A program made the translations under genes and the position numbers. From assembly GCA_024224995.1 (NCBI GenBank), contig JAAENB010000188.1:1-22758 (forward strand): 22,758 nucleotides of DNA. The letters are read 5' to 3'. The stretch is from a bacterium (GTDB lineage Bacteria; Spirochaetota; UBA4802; UBA5550). Below are positions 1 through 7,601 of the stretch, piece by piece. The notes under the pieces were generated by a model. It saw only the letters and a program-made list of their open reading frames with translations, was not told the DNA's origin and ran no database searches. Positions within the stretch are counted from its first letter, which is position 1. The number at the start of each line of letters is the position of its first letter.

Positions 1-782
1 AAATACAGGGTTAAAAGGAATAACTGCCCATTACTGTAGATCCCCACAAGTGAAGAGTCATGCATCAATGGAAGAATTACAATCCCCAACTGAAAAATAA
101 CAATCGCAAATATCGTAGAGACAGCAAATGGTACTGTATTTGCCAAAAAAGATTTTATAATTGATAGATTAAAGGCAAACTTGAACTTAAACCGCTTTAA
201 AATTGACACAGACATCCACAGAAGATAACCAACAATTATCGCAATCCTGATGTACGCGAGCTCAAAATACCCTCCCTTATATACAATTACAAGAAATGTC
301 CCGCCCAGCAGCGTAACAGCAAAACCGGATTTAAAGAACGATAAAATAAGAAATTTCTCTTTTGCTTCAAACATTGAGTAAAATGTATTCTGGTATTCAC
401 TTCCAACCCGCACCAGGCCAAACAGCAATATTAAATAGACAACTTCGCTAGTATGACTGGTAAAATAGAGTGAGAGAACCATTATGCTAAAGACAAATAA
501 TAGCAATATTGTTTTAACAAAAACTACTGTTGATACATTTTCATTCTCATTATCCTGATCAAGGTTTATTGCGCGTATAAGGGTTACATTGAGGCCAATA
601 TCAGAAAATGCCAAAAAAAATGTGGCATATCCTAAAGCCGTAGTATATATTCCATAATCGTTCACAGAGAGATACTGGGCAATGATGACTGTCAGTGAAA
701 AGAAGATAACTTTTTCCAATACAGTTGTTGCCGTTACCGCAAACGTGAACTTAAAGAACCTTTTTTTATTATTATTTCCCAT
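1..782 (-). CDS. Polysaccharide flippase (Wzx/MOP family), N-terminal part
   Basis: An open frame reads leftward from an ATG at 780-782 and continues past the window edge, giving 260 residues with no stop. The product is very hydrophobic, with repeated membrane segments separated by short charged loops. The N-terminus (MGNNNKKRFFKFTF) is followed by the pattern 'VLEKVIFFSLTVIIAQYLS..DYGIYTTALGYATFF', which is typical of oligosaccharide and O-antigen flippases that move undecaprenyl-linked sugars across the inner membrane. A stop codon lies in frame just upstream, so this ATG is the first possible start; there is no clear ribosome binding site. The gene is transcribed away from the ispD-ccm operon. 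The C-terminal half is outside the window, so the substrate and exact subfamily cannot be judged. Confidence 0.75.
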   Translation of the reverse strand, partial: MGNNNKKRFFKFTFAVTATTVLEKVIFFSLTVIIAQYLSVNDYGIYTTALGYATFFLAFSDIGLNVTLIRAINLDQDNENENVSTVVFVKTILLLFVFSIMVLSLYFTSHTSEVVYLILLFGLVRVGSEYQNTFYSMFEAKEKFLILSFFKSGFAVTLLGGTFLVIVYKGGYFELAYIRIAIIVGYLLWMSVSILKRFKFKFAFNLSIIKSFLANTVPFAVSTIFAIVIFQLGIVILPLMHDSSLVGIYSNGQLFLLTLY

Positions 783-1103
783 ACTGATTATTATTCAAAA
801 AAACAATTTTCTTTCTTCAACAGCAAACTACCCCATTCTGCATTGAGAAAGTTTCAATTATGTCAAACTGTCAATATCTTTTTCATTTAGAAAAAATAAA
901 ATAATGGATAGCAGTATTTTCACCGGATTTTGATCGTATTATAAGCACTTTTCTTCCGGAGATCAAGCAAAATTACGTTTATCATACCCTATGCACAATT
1001 TTATGATATCAGCAAAATGTCAAGATTTTATATTTAAAACTTGATTTATTACCGCCCTCTTTTCAATATTTGCAGCAATAATTTTATACAAAAAGGATGT
1101 TTT
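783..1103. other. Divergent intergenic region between the flippase and ispD-ccmA
   Basis: This AT-rich stretch of 321 bases has no credible gene. It must hold the promoters for both diverging transcripts. On the plus strand two weak sigma-70-like pairs can be drawn: TTTTCA (917-922), 17 bases, TATAAG (940-945); and TTGATT (1041-1046), 18 bases, AATATT (1065-1070). On the minus strand TTGACA appears twice, 8 bases apart (861-874 on the plus strand), without a good -10 partner. A 7-bp inverted repeat lies at 980-1008. None of these is strong enough to name as the promoter. Confidence 0.5.
980..1008. repeat. Inverted repeat, possible operator or stem-loop
   Basis: TATCATA at 980-986 is perfectly mirrored by TATGATA at 1002-1008, with a 15-base spacer. 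The repeat sits about 100 bases upstream of the ispD-ccmA start and between the two weak candidate promoters, so it could be a regulator site or a hairpin in the leader. In AT-rich sequence a 7-bp match may also be chance. Confidence 0.25.
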
Positions 1104-2465
1104 ATGCCAGGATCATACGGAATAGTTCTTGCCGGTGGAGTGGGTGCCCGCATGGGCAGTGACATTCCCAAGCAATTCCTTGAAGTTTTGAATAAACCGA
1201 TTATTGTTTATACACTTGAAGCTTTTCAAAACCACAGTACCATAGACGGTATAATTGTTGTTATTCACCGGGATCATATTGATAAAATTGAACACTTTAA
1301 AGAACAATACAAGCTGTCCAAAATTCTGTCCGTTATTCCGGGCGGTGAGACCAGGCAGGATTCTTCCTTCAATGCTCTTTCCGGATTTTCCTTTGCCCCT
1401 GACGACGTGCTCCTGCTTCATGACGCGGTCCGTCCCTTTATTACCGATGAAATCATCAGCAGGTGCATTGAGGAAACAAGAACCAATGGTGCTGTTGGGG
1501 TTTGCGTTAATACGAACGATACTATTTTCCGGAGCGACCCCCATGGCATGATAGATTCAATTCCCGACCGGGATATGCTGCGCAACGCCCAGACCCCCCA
1601 GGGATTCAGATATAAAATTATCAAAGACTCTCATGAGTATGCCCGGGCAAATAACTTTGCTCAATCGACCGATGACATCCGGCTGGTTTTAAACAACAAT
1701 AACCGGGTTAAGATCATCCCCGGCAGCTATGAAAACATTAAAATAACCACTCCCAATGACCTGGTCTTTGCTGAAGCAATTATTTCAGGGAGGCAAAAAA
1801 CTCCTGCCCCTGTTTTAAGAAAAGTTCCTTCCACTTCGGGCGACACCTTTTCCATTCAAGCTAAATCGATTACCAAACGGTTTGGCCGGGCTCCTCTTTT
1901 TAAAAATATTGATATTTCTCTAAAAAGCGGTTCATCTCTTTCAATTACCGGTTCCAATGGTACAGGCAAATCAACACTCATGCAGATATTCGCAGGTATC
2001 CAGGTTCCTTCTGCCGGTTCAATGGAATACCGGCACAATGACCAACCGCTTTCATTGTCCGAAAGAATCAATTTAACCGGATTTATCAGTCCCCTGGTTA
2101 ATCCCTACGAGGGACTTTCTGGATTTGAGAATATTGAATTTGCCATAAAAAAACCGGTAAAAGAAAAACTGGGTGATTCGGGGATTAATGCTTTCCTGGA
2201 ACAATTCGGACTCCTCAAACATAAAAACAAACACTTGCGCTATTACTCTTCGGGAATGAAACAGCGGCTTAAATTTATTCTTGCCGTCATTAACGAGCCC
2301 CCTATCCTGTTCCTGGATGAGCCGGGTTCAAACCTGGACAGAAACGGTAAAGATATTATTTATTCATATATTGACTCCATTCGTGAGAAGACTATTCTAA
2401 TTATTGCCACTAATGAGCCGGAAGAGGCTAAGCTTTGCAAGGAGAACATTAATCTTGGCTGCTGA
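1104..2465 (+). CDS. ispD-ccmA: IspD-CcmA fusion: MEP cytidylyltransferase joined to heme-exporter ABC ATPase
   Basis: This is one 453-residue protein with two complete domains. Residues 1-230 are IspD, which makes CDP-methylerythritol from MEP and CTP in the non-mevalonate isoprenoid pathway. The CTP loop is GGVGARMG with R16 and K23 (PKQ); HDAVRP is at 106-111, STDD at 188-191 and NIKITTP with K213, so the key residues are kept. After a linker (about 231-247), residues 248-453 form an ABC ATPase of the CcmA type: Walker A GSNGTGKST (283-291), signature SSGMKQ (382-387), Walker B ILFLDEP (401-407), and N437 in place of the usual switch histidine. The ATG at 1104 is chosen because AGGA lies 6 bases upstream. 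There is no ATG, GTG or TTG in frame just ahead of the ABC domain, so a separate ccmA start is unlikely. The ccmB gene overlaps its end by 11 bases. Confidence 0.88.
   Translation: MPGSYGIVLAGGVGARMGSDIPKQFLEVLNKPIIVYTLEAFQNHSTIDGIIVVIHRDHIDKIEHFKEQYKLSKILSVIPGGETRQDSSFNALSGFSFAPDDVLLLHDAVRPFITDEIISRCIEETRTNGAVGVCVNTNDTIFRSDPHGMIDSIPDRDMLRNAQTPQGFRYKIIKDSHEYARANNFAQSTDDIRLVLNNNNRVKIIPGSYENIKITTPNDLVFAEAIISGRQKTPAPVLRKVPSTSGDTFSIQAKSITKRFGRAPLFKNIDISLKSGSSLSITGSNGTGKSTLMQIFAGIQVPSAGSMEYRHNDQPLSLSERINLTGFISPLVNPYEGLSGFENIEFAIKKPVKEKLGDSGINAFLEQFGLLKHKNKHLRYYSSGMKQRLKFILAVINEPPILFLDEPGSNLDRNGKDIIYSYIDSIREKTILIIATNEPEEAKLCKENINLGC
2439..2444 (+). promoter_or_regulatory. Ribosome binding site fixing the ccmB TTG start
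   Basis: AAGGAG lies 10 bases before the TTG at 2455-2457, inside the end of the upstream gene. It favours this TTG over other in-frame starts upstream (TTG 2404, ATG 2413), which would lengthen the overlap and the protein beyond the usual CcmB size. Confidence 0.6.
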
Positions 2466-3126
2466 TATCAAACATATTACCAAACATTTTCTTAAAGACT
2501 TCAGGGTTGAATTCAGGAACCGCTTTGCCCTGAATATTGCCCTTGCTTTTGCCGGTATTTCCACCCTGGCCGTGAGCCTGGTTGCCGGCGGGATTTCCTT
2601 TTCTTTCAAGGTCCAGTCGATCCTGCTCTGGCTTATTATCTTTTTTAGTGCCATGAACGGCCTTTCTCATATCTTTGTCCGGGAGGAAGATGAAAGAACC
2701 GCTCTTTTCCTGAGACTCAACTCCCCTGTTGAGGTGATCTACCTTTCCAAGCTCATCTTTAATATAATCTTTTTTACTATTATTCTCCTGGTGATTGTTC
2801 CCCTGTTTATATTTTTACTCCGTGTTTCAATAACCCACCTCCCCCTGTTCGCGGCATCAGTCTTTGCCGGGGGGCTGGCAATTTCAGCTTCCACCACCAT
2901 TTTGGGAGCGATGGTTGCGAAAGCCGGTGGGAAAGGCTCTCTTTTTACTATTATTTCTTTTCCTATTCTGCTGCCGGTTCTCTGGGTTTCCATTTCGTCC
3001 ACTTCCGCCTCCCTGGATTCTACTGCCCTTCCCAATTATAATAATATCATTTTTTTACTTGCATTTTCCGGCATGATCATAGGAATATCGTTTTTATTAT
3101 TCCGGTTTATCTGGATTGAGGAATAA
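2455..3126 (+). CDS. ccmB: CcmB, heme exporter permease subunit
   Basis: A membrane protein of 223 residues, close to the usual CcmB length of about 220. It has about six hydrophobic segments and the conserved loop 'SHIFVREEDERTALFL' after the second segment. CcmB is the membrane partner of CcmA; with CcmC and CcmD they form the ATP-dependent complex that releases heme-loaded CcmE in System I cytochrome c maturation. I start it at the TTG at 2455, supported by AAGGAG upstream and giving an 11-base overlap with the ABC ATPase frame, which implies translational coupling. The next gene, ccmC, begins 29 bases after the stop. Confidence 0.88.
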   Translation: MAADIKHITKHFLKDFRVEFRNRFALNIALAFAGISTLAVSLVAGGISFSFKVQSILLWLIIFFSAMNGLSHIFVREEDERTALFLRLNSPVEVIYLSKLIFNIIFFTIILLVIVPLFIFLLRVSITHLPLFAASVFAGGLAISASTTILGAMVAKAGGKGSLFTIISFPILLPVLWVSISSTSASLDSTALPNYNNIIFLLAFSGMIIGISFLLFRFIWIEE

Positions 3127-3155
3127 TAAGTACAAATTTTTTACCGGATTCCATT

Positions 3156-3818
3156 ATGAATATTACCTGGATCGTTTACATACTTATGCCGGTTTCCATT
3201 GCTCTGGCTTTTCTGTGGGCTCCTCCTGCCGAATTTCTTGGCGATGCCAGCAGGATCATATACTTTCATGTTCCCATTGCCTGGGTTTCCGTGCTTGCTT
3301 TTATTTTTTCGGGCATTGCTTCTATTATTTACCTGTTCGACAAAAAAAAGAGATTTTTCCTGCTCGAAGAAAAAGCGTATAATTCCGCCTATATTGGCAT
3401 GGTTTTTACCATCCTTACGATCATTACCGGGTCTATCTGGGCCAGGATCAGCTGGGGAGTTTTCTGGAACTGGGACCCCAGGGAAACCTCCATTATTATC
3501 CTGCTTGCCATTTATGCTGCCTATTTCAGCCTCTGGTCGGCATTAAGCGAGAACAGCAACAGGGGCAGGATCAGCTCATCGTATCTTATTTTCGCGATGA
3601 TTATAATGCCTGTTTTTATATTTATAATTCCCAGGGTCTTTGACTCCCTTCACCCGGATACGATCATTAACCCGGAACAAAAAGTCCACCTCGAACAGAG
3701 TATGAGGATAACTCTTATTGTTTCGGCTATTACATTTACCATGCTCTTTTTTTATCTTCTCAGCCTGGCCAACAGGCTCTCAATTATAGATAAAAAAATA
3801 ACAGAGAAATATGAATAA
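3156..3818 (+). CDS. ccmC: CcmC, heme-handling protein of cytochrome c maturation
   Basis: A 220-residue polytopic membrane protein. It carries the tryptophan-rich WWD motif WGVFWNWDPRET, which holds heme at the outer face of the inner membrane, with flanking histidines in YFHVPIAW and in the loop 'HPDTIINPEQKVH'. CcmC passes heme to CcmE and sits in the CcmABCD complex. The ATG at 3156 has only a weak upstream binding site, so its translation may depend on ccmB. Ile codons are mostly ATT or ATC (28 of 36) and no valine uses GTA, unlike the signalling genes later in the window. Confidence 0.93.
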   Translation: MNITWIVYILMPVSIALAFLWAPPAEFLGDASRIIYFHVPIAWVSVLAFIFSGIASIIYLFDKKKRFFLLEEKAYNSAYIGMVFTILTIITGSIWARISWGVFWNWDPRETSIIILLAIYAAYFSLWSALSENSNRGRISSSYLIFAMIIMPVFIFIIPRVFDSLHPDTIINPEQKVHLEQSMRITLIVSAITFTMLFFYLLSLANRLSIIDKKITEKYE

Positions 3819-3836
3819 ATATTACAGGAAAAAAAT

Positions 3837-3977
3837 ATGGATACCAGCAACTCTACTCTACTAATCGTTATGGCCGTTGTCCTTATTATATGGACAGGAA
3901 TTGCCATTTATCTTTTTAAAATCGATATAAAGATCTCAAAACTGGAAAAAGAAATCGATGAGTTACGGACAAATTAA
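3837..3977 (+). CDS. ccmD: CcmD-like small membrane protein
   Basis: A 46-residue frame with AGGA 7 bases before its ATG. It has one membrane segment (about residues 8-26, 'LLIVMAVVLIIWTGIAIYLF') followed by a charged, coiled-coil-like tail (KISKLEKEIDELR). CcmD proteins have this shape: one membrane span, an extra-membrane charged tail and little sequence conservation. It lies exactly where ccmD is expected, between ccmC and ccmE. CcmD is needed in System I to release holo-CcmE from CcmABC. The assignment rests on size, topology and position rather than on a sequence motif. Confidence 0.7.
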   Translation: MDTSNSTLLIVMAVVLIIWTGIAIYLFKIDIKISKLEKEIDELRTN

Positions 3978-4004
3978 GATACCCTTAAAAGGAAAATATA
4001 TTCA

Positions 4005-4391
4005 ATGAAGAATAAAAGATTTATTATTTTTATACTTGCCATTGTCCTTATGGTTGTGGCTCTTGCCACCCAGAGAGATAATCTTTTTACTGCCTATGTT
4101 TCTTTCAAAGAAGCGATACAAAAGCCGGATCGTCGTGTTCAGGTTATTGGCAAGCTGGACAAATCAATCCCTGTTAAAATGGAAACCGAATCTTTTTCAT
4201 TCACCTTTACCGACAAAGCCGGGGACTCCCTCAATGTTGTCTCCTCTAGAATTAAACCAACAAACTTTGAACACGCTGAACAGATTGTTGCTCTTGGTAA
4301 ATACAGTACTCAGGAAAAGCTGTTCCGCGCCGACGAGATTATGGTGAAATGTCCTTCAAAATACAAAAAGAAAAATATCATAAAAGAGTAA
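4005..4391 (+). CDS. ccmE: CcmE heme chaperone, CxxxY variant
   Basis: A 128-residue protein with an N-terminal membrane anchor (about residues 5-21) and a periplasmic beta-rich domain ('RRVQVIGKLDKS' and 'VALGKYSTQEKLFRADEIMVKCPSKY'). In the common CcmE a histidine near the C-terminus binds heme covalently; here that position is C116 in C-P-S-K-Y120, the CxxxY motif known from Desulfovibrio and archaeal CcmE. In those organisms the variant goes with a pathway lacking CcmG and CcmH, and neither is present in this operon. The protein is shorter than E. coli CcmE, lacking the C-terminal tail. It lies between the ccmD-like gene and ccmF. Confidence 0.88.
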   Translation: MKNKRFIIFILAIVLMVVALATQRDNLFTAYVSFKEAIQKPDRRVQVIGKLDKSIPVKMETESFSFTFTDKAGDSLNVVSSRIKPTNFEHAEQIVALGKYSTQEKLFRADEIMVKCPSKYKKKNIIKE

Positions 4392-4444
4392 TGTATGAGA
4401 ATTTGCGCTCTTTTTAATAATTACACTGACTACAGGAAATAACT

Positions 4445-6673
4445 ATGGAAAGCTTCTGGATCAATATAGCAAAAACAGGCATTGGGAACATATTTATCGT
4501 TTTTTCACTTATCGCGTCTATAGCGGTTATTGTTCTTTCTGTTTTACATTCAACTACGGGCTCCGGGTCCTCGTTCCGCTCTGCTTACCGGGGATTTTAT
4601 TTTACTTCAAGCGTACTCATTACCCTTTCTATGATTCTTCTTTTTGCCGCCTTTCTCGGGTTTCGATTTGAATATGTATATGTGTATGAAAATTCTTCCA
4701 GGGATCTTCACCTGCTTTACTTAATAGCAGGGGTCTGGGCCGGAAAATCGGGCAGCTTTTTATTATGGGCATTTCTTCTGAATATATTCGGGATCTTTGT
4801 TTTACGCGCTAAAGATTCAAATGAAAATATTCTGTTGACCGTAATTACTGTAACCCAGTTATTCATCCTTATTATTTTGTTAATAGACAGTCCTTTTAAA
4901 TTGATGTGGGATGAATACAAAAATGTCGCCAAAGGTTTTGTTCCCAATGACGGGGCCGGTCTTAACCCCATTCTCATTGACCCCTGGATGGTTGTCCATC
5001 CTCCTGTCCTGTTCCTGGGCTACGCCTCTGCCTCCATCCCCTTTGCCTATGCCATTGCAGCATTGATCAGGAAAGAATATTCACAATGGATTGTGAGTGC
5101 CTATAAATGGATACACTTCAGCATGGTTACCCTGGGCATTGGTATTTTCCTGGGCGGTTACTGGGCATATAAAGTCCTGGGCTGGGGCGGTTTCTGGGGC
5201 TGGGACCCGGTGGAAAACTCATCTCTTATTCCCTGGCTTATTGTTGCCGCTCTTGCGCATGGTGTTGTTATTCAAAAAAGAAAAAAAGCCATGGTTGGAA
5301 CGAATATTTCCCTCGCCCTTGCCTATTTTATCCTGGTATTCGTTAGCACCTTTTTAACCAGGAGCGGTGTTCTTTCGGATTTCTCAGTTCATTCTTTTGC
5401 TGCTGATACGATCATGACAATAACATTGCTGCTCTTCTGTATTTTCTTTATATTAACAGCCGTCATTATCTTTGCAATTCGATACAGACGTTCGGCATCA
5501 AATCCCCTGTCGAACAGGATCTTCACCTGGGAAAATCTCACTACCTACGGAATTCTGTCATTAATCCTGTTTTCCGGTATTATTCTTCTTGGCACTCTTA
5601 TGCCTATTATCACGGGTCTGCTCCTGAAGAACCCGGTTAAAGTGGGTCAGGGGTACTACAGCAATATTTCCCTGCTTTTTGGCATCCTTATTCCGGGCTT
5701 TCTAATTGCCGCTACTATTGCCATAACCGGGAATAAAATAAAAACCCCGTCTACGATTATCAGCCTTGCATTTTCTTTTGCTTTTTCGATCTTTTTTAAC
5801 AGTTTTTATCCCTTTTCTGCCATTGCCCATATATTTATCCCCATAGCGTTTTTTGTTTTTTTACAGTCTTTACTGGATCTTTTTATTTTCAAAACTTCGC
5901 CTATTCTCGCGTCCCGCATTTCCCATATGGGCGTCGCGATTCTCATAATAGGGGTCATTACTTCCACCTATTTTACCTCGTCATCAAAAGACAAAATATA
6001 TAAAGATATGGAGAATAATATTGGGCCGGTAAACCTTACCTTTAAAGGGCTTACCAAAAAGAAAAAATCGACTCTTCTTTTTTCCGTTCGGAAGTGGGGT
6101 AATACCCAAAATGCCGAAATTGATTATTACTTCAGCGAAAAGCTGAAGGGCATGTATAAAAAACCCTATGTTGAACAATTTTTCTGGGGGGACCTGTATA
6201 TTATTCCCCAGAGCTTCGAATCGGGCCAAAACAGCGCTTCCGAGTCGCTTGTCCTTGAAAAAGGAAAAACAGCCAAAAGCGGAAACCTTTCTATTAAATT
6301 TATTCAATTTTCTACCGAAGGGATGACCTCTGAGTCTCCTTCCATTTTCGCGAATCTTCTTATTAACAATAAAAAAGTCTCTCCCGGCGTCACTGTTCTT
6401 GCCAATGGACACCGCCGCTATATCGACAAAAAGATTCCCGGTACAGAACGAACTATTGGCCTCCATAATTTTGACCTGAGTAAAAAATCAGTTTCCCTTA
6501 GCATGAGCCCGGGAAAAAACGCTATGATTATGCCGGACAGTTTGATTATTGATATTTCCAAAAAGCCCTTCATATGGCTTGTATGGCTGGGCACGCTGCT
6601 GATCACCGCAGGCGGAATTATTGCTCTAACCAGAAAATCCCCCCGGTCTTCTTCAGGTAGCTCGGTTGCGTAA
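4445..6673 (+). CDS. ccmF: CcmF, cytochrome c heme lyase
   Basis: A 742-residue polytopic membrane protein, longer than the roughly 650 residues of E. coli CcmF. The WWD motif is at about 247-258 (WGGFWGWDPVEN). Four histidines match those important in CcmF: H185 (VVHPPVLFLGY), H272 (LAHGV), H316 (FSVHSFA) and H494 (ISHMGVAIL). The large soluble region from about 515 to 715 precedes a last membrane segment (WLVWLGTLLITAGGIIAL). CcmF takes heme from CcmE and attaches it to apocytochrome CxxCH cysteines in the periplasm. AGGA lies shortly before the ATG. The end overlaps the next gene by 8 bases. With no CcmH here, CcmF probably works with other partners. Confidence 0.95.
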   Translation: MESFWINIAKTGIGNIFIVFSLIASIAVIVLSVLHSTTGSGSSFRSAYRGFYFTSSVLITLSMILLFAAFLGFRFEYVYVYENSSRDLHLLYLIAGVWAGKSGSFLLWAFLLNIFGIFVLRAKDSNENILLTVITVTQLFILIILLIDSPFKLMWDEYKNVAKGFVPNDGAGLNPILIDPWMVVHPPVLFLGYASASIPFAYAIAALIRKEYSQWIVSAYKWIHFSMVTLGIGIFLGGYWAYKVLGWGGFWGWDPVENSSLIPWLIVAALAHGVVIQKRKKAMVGTNISLALAYFILVFVSTFLTRSGVLSDFSVHSFAADTIMTITLLLFCIFFILTAVIIFAIRYRRSASNPLSNRIFTWENLTTYGILSLILFSGIILLGTLMPIITGLLLKNPVKVGQGYYSNISLLFGILIPGFLIAATIAITGNKIKTPSTIISLAFSFAFSIFFNSFYPFSAIAHIFIPIAFFVFLQSLLDLFIFKTSPILASRISHMGVAILIIGVITSTYFTSSSKDKIYKDMENNIGPVNLTFKGLTKKKKSTLLFSVRKWGNTQNAEIDYYFSEKLKGMYKKPYVEQFFWGDLYIIPQSFESGQNSASESLVLEKGKTAKSGNLSIKFIQFSTEGMTSESPSIFANLLINNKKVSPGVTVLANGHRRYIDKKIPGTERTIGLHNFDLSKKSVSLSMSPGKNAMIMPDSLIIDISKKPFIWLVWLGTLLITAGGIIALTRKSPRSSSGSSVA

Positions 6674-7589
6674 GCCCACTTTCAGACGCGGGTGCGCGAG
6701 CTCGCTTTTAATAGCTCTTGCCATCGTGCTCGCAACCCTGTTGACTCCGGATTCTGCCGGAGTTCATGCCAGGGATAAAGACGTGTATCTGCGTTACCTG
6801 CTGGAGCTGGCCCGCAAACCACCCCCGGATAATGCCCCTTCTGAAGAAATTTTTATGAAAAACGGTGTTATTTTTTGCACCGGTTCCAGCAAAGCCGCTC
6901 TTCACAATAACAAGGCTGCCCGCTTGATTGAAAAAGGCAAGTACGATGATGCGATTACACTTCTTAATACGGGCCTGGAAAATGCCGCTCTCTTTTTTCC
7001 CTTTCGGTACAACATGGGTACCTGCTATCTTTTTAAAAACGACCTGAAAAGATCTCTCCTTCATTTTACCAAAGCCCAACAGGTTGTTCCCGAATATTCA
7101 AAAACCTATTTACAGATCGGGTTTATTTATTCTCGATACGATGATGTGGATACTGCCATTGTCTTCTTTAAAAAAGCCCTGGAAAGAAACAGCAAAGAAT
7201 TGGAGACTTTTATTCTTATTGGTGATATCTTCTTTAAACGAAAGCAGGTTGAAATGGCCCGGAAGTTCTATGCGGCGTCTCTGGAGCTGAGCCCCCGGTA
7301 TACCAACGGACTTATTGGTATGGCAAAAGTCCTTTATGTTAAAGAAAAATATATCCAGGCAATTGTTCTGTTCAAATCCGTTAAAATAACCGGTGACTAT
7401 GACCGGTCTCTTCACTATTATTACGCTGAAGCCTCTTATAAACTTCGGGACTATAAAAGAGCCAAAGAACAGTATGAAAAGTTATTACAATTTAAAAAAG
7501 ACAAGTTTTTCCTTAACTTTTCAATTGACCTTATTGAATACAAAAAAAACTTAAGCGAAGATTTCGCCCAGGGCCCAATGGGGGAATAA
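6666..7589 (+). CDS. Exported TPR protein linked to the ccm operon
   Basis: A 307-residue protein starting at TTG 6666, with AGGTAG 5 bases upstream and an 8-base overlap with ccmF. It has a basic N-terminus (RKPTFRR), a hydrophobic core at about 12-27 and a likely signal peptidase I site after VHA (about residue 35). Residues about 80-285 hold at least five tetratricopeptide-like repeats (for example 'AARLIEKGKYDDAITLLNTGL', 'QIGFIYSRYDDVDTAIVFFKKAL', 'YAEASYKLRDYKRAKEQYEKLL'). TPR proteins such as CcmI and NrfG bind apocytochromes in System I, so a similar role is possible, but there is no sequence motif to prove it. It ends 12 bases from the convergent HEAT gene. Confidence 0.75.
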   Translation: MRKPTFRRGCASSLLIALAIVLATLLTPDSAGVHARDKDVYLRYLLELARKPPPDNAPSEEIFMKNGVIFCTGSSKAALHNNKAARLIEKGKYDDAITLLNTGLENAALFFPFRYNMGTCYLFKNDLKRSLLHFTKAQQVVPEYSKTYLQIGFIYSRYDDVDTAIVFFKKALERNSKELETFILIGDIFFKRKQVEMARKFYAASLELSPRYTNGLIGMAKVLYVKEKYIQAIVLFKSVKITGDYDRSLHYYYAEASYKLRDYKRAKEQYEKLLQFKKDKFFLNFSIDLIEYKKNLSEDFAQGPMGE

Positions 7590-7601
7590 GAAAGTTTGAA
7601 G

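Noticed and set aside
861..874. Two TTGACA boxes on the minus strand as a promoter for the flippase gene.
   Set aside because: Neither has an acceptable -10 hexamer at 16-18 bases, so I do not call a promoter.
1113..1544. A 143-codon minus-strand open frame opposite ispD.
   Set aside because: The plus strand encodes conserved IspD motifs over the same span; the antisense frame has no recognisable motif.
5984..6466. A 160-codon open frame on the minus strand within ccmF.
   Set aside because: It is the complement of the soluble region of CcmF, has no clear ribosome binding site and no family resemblance.
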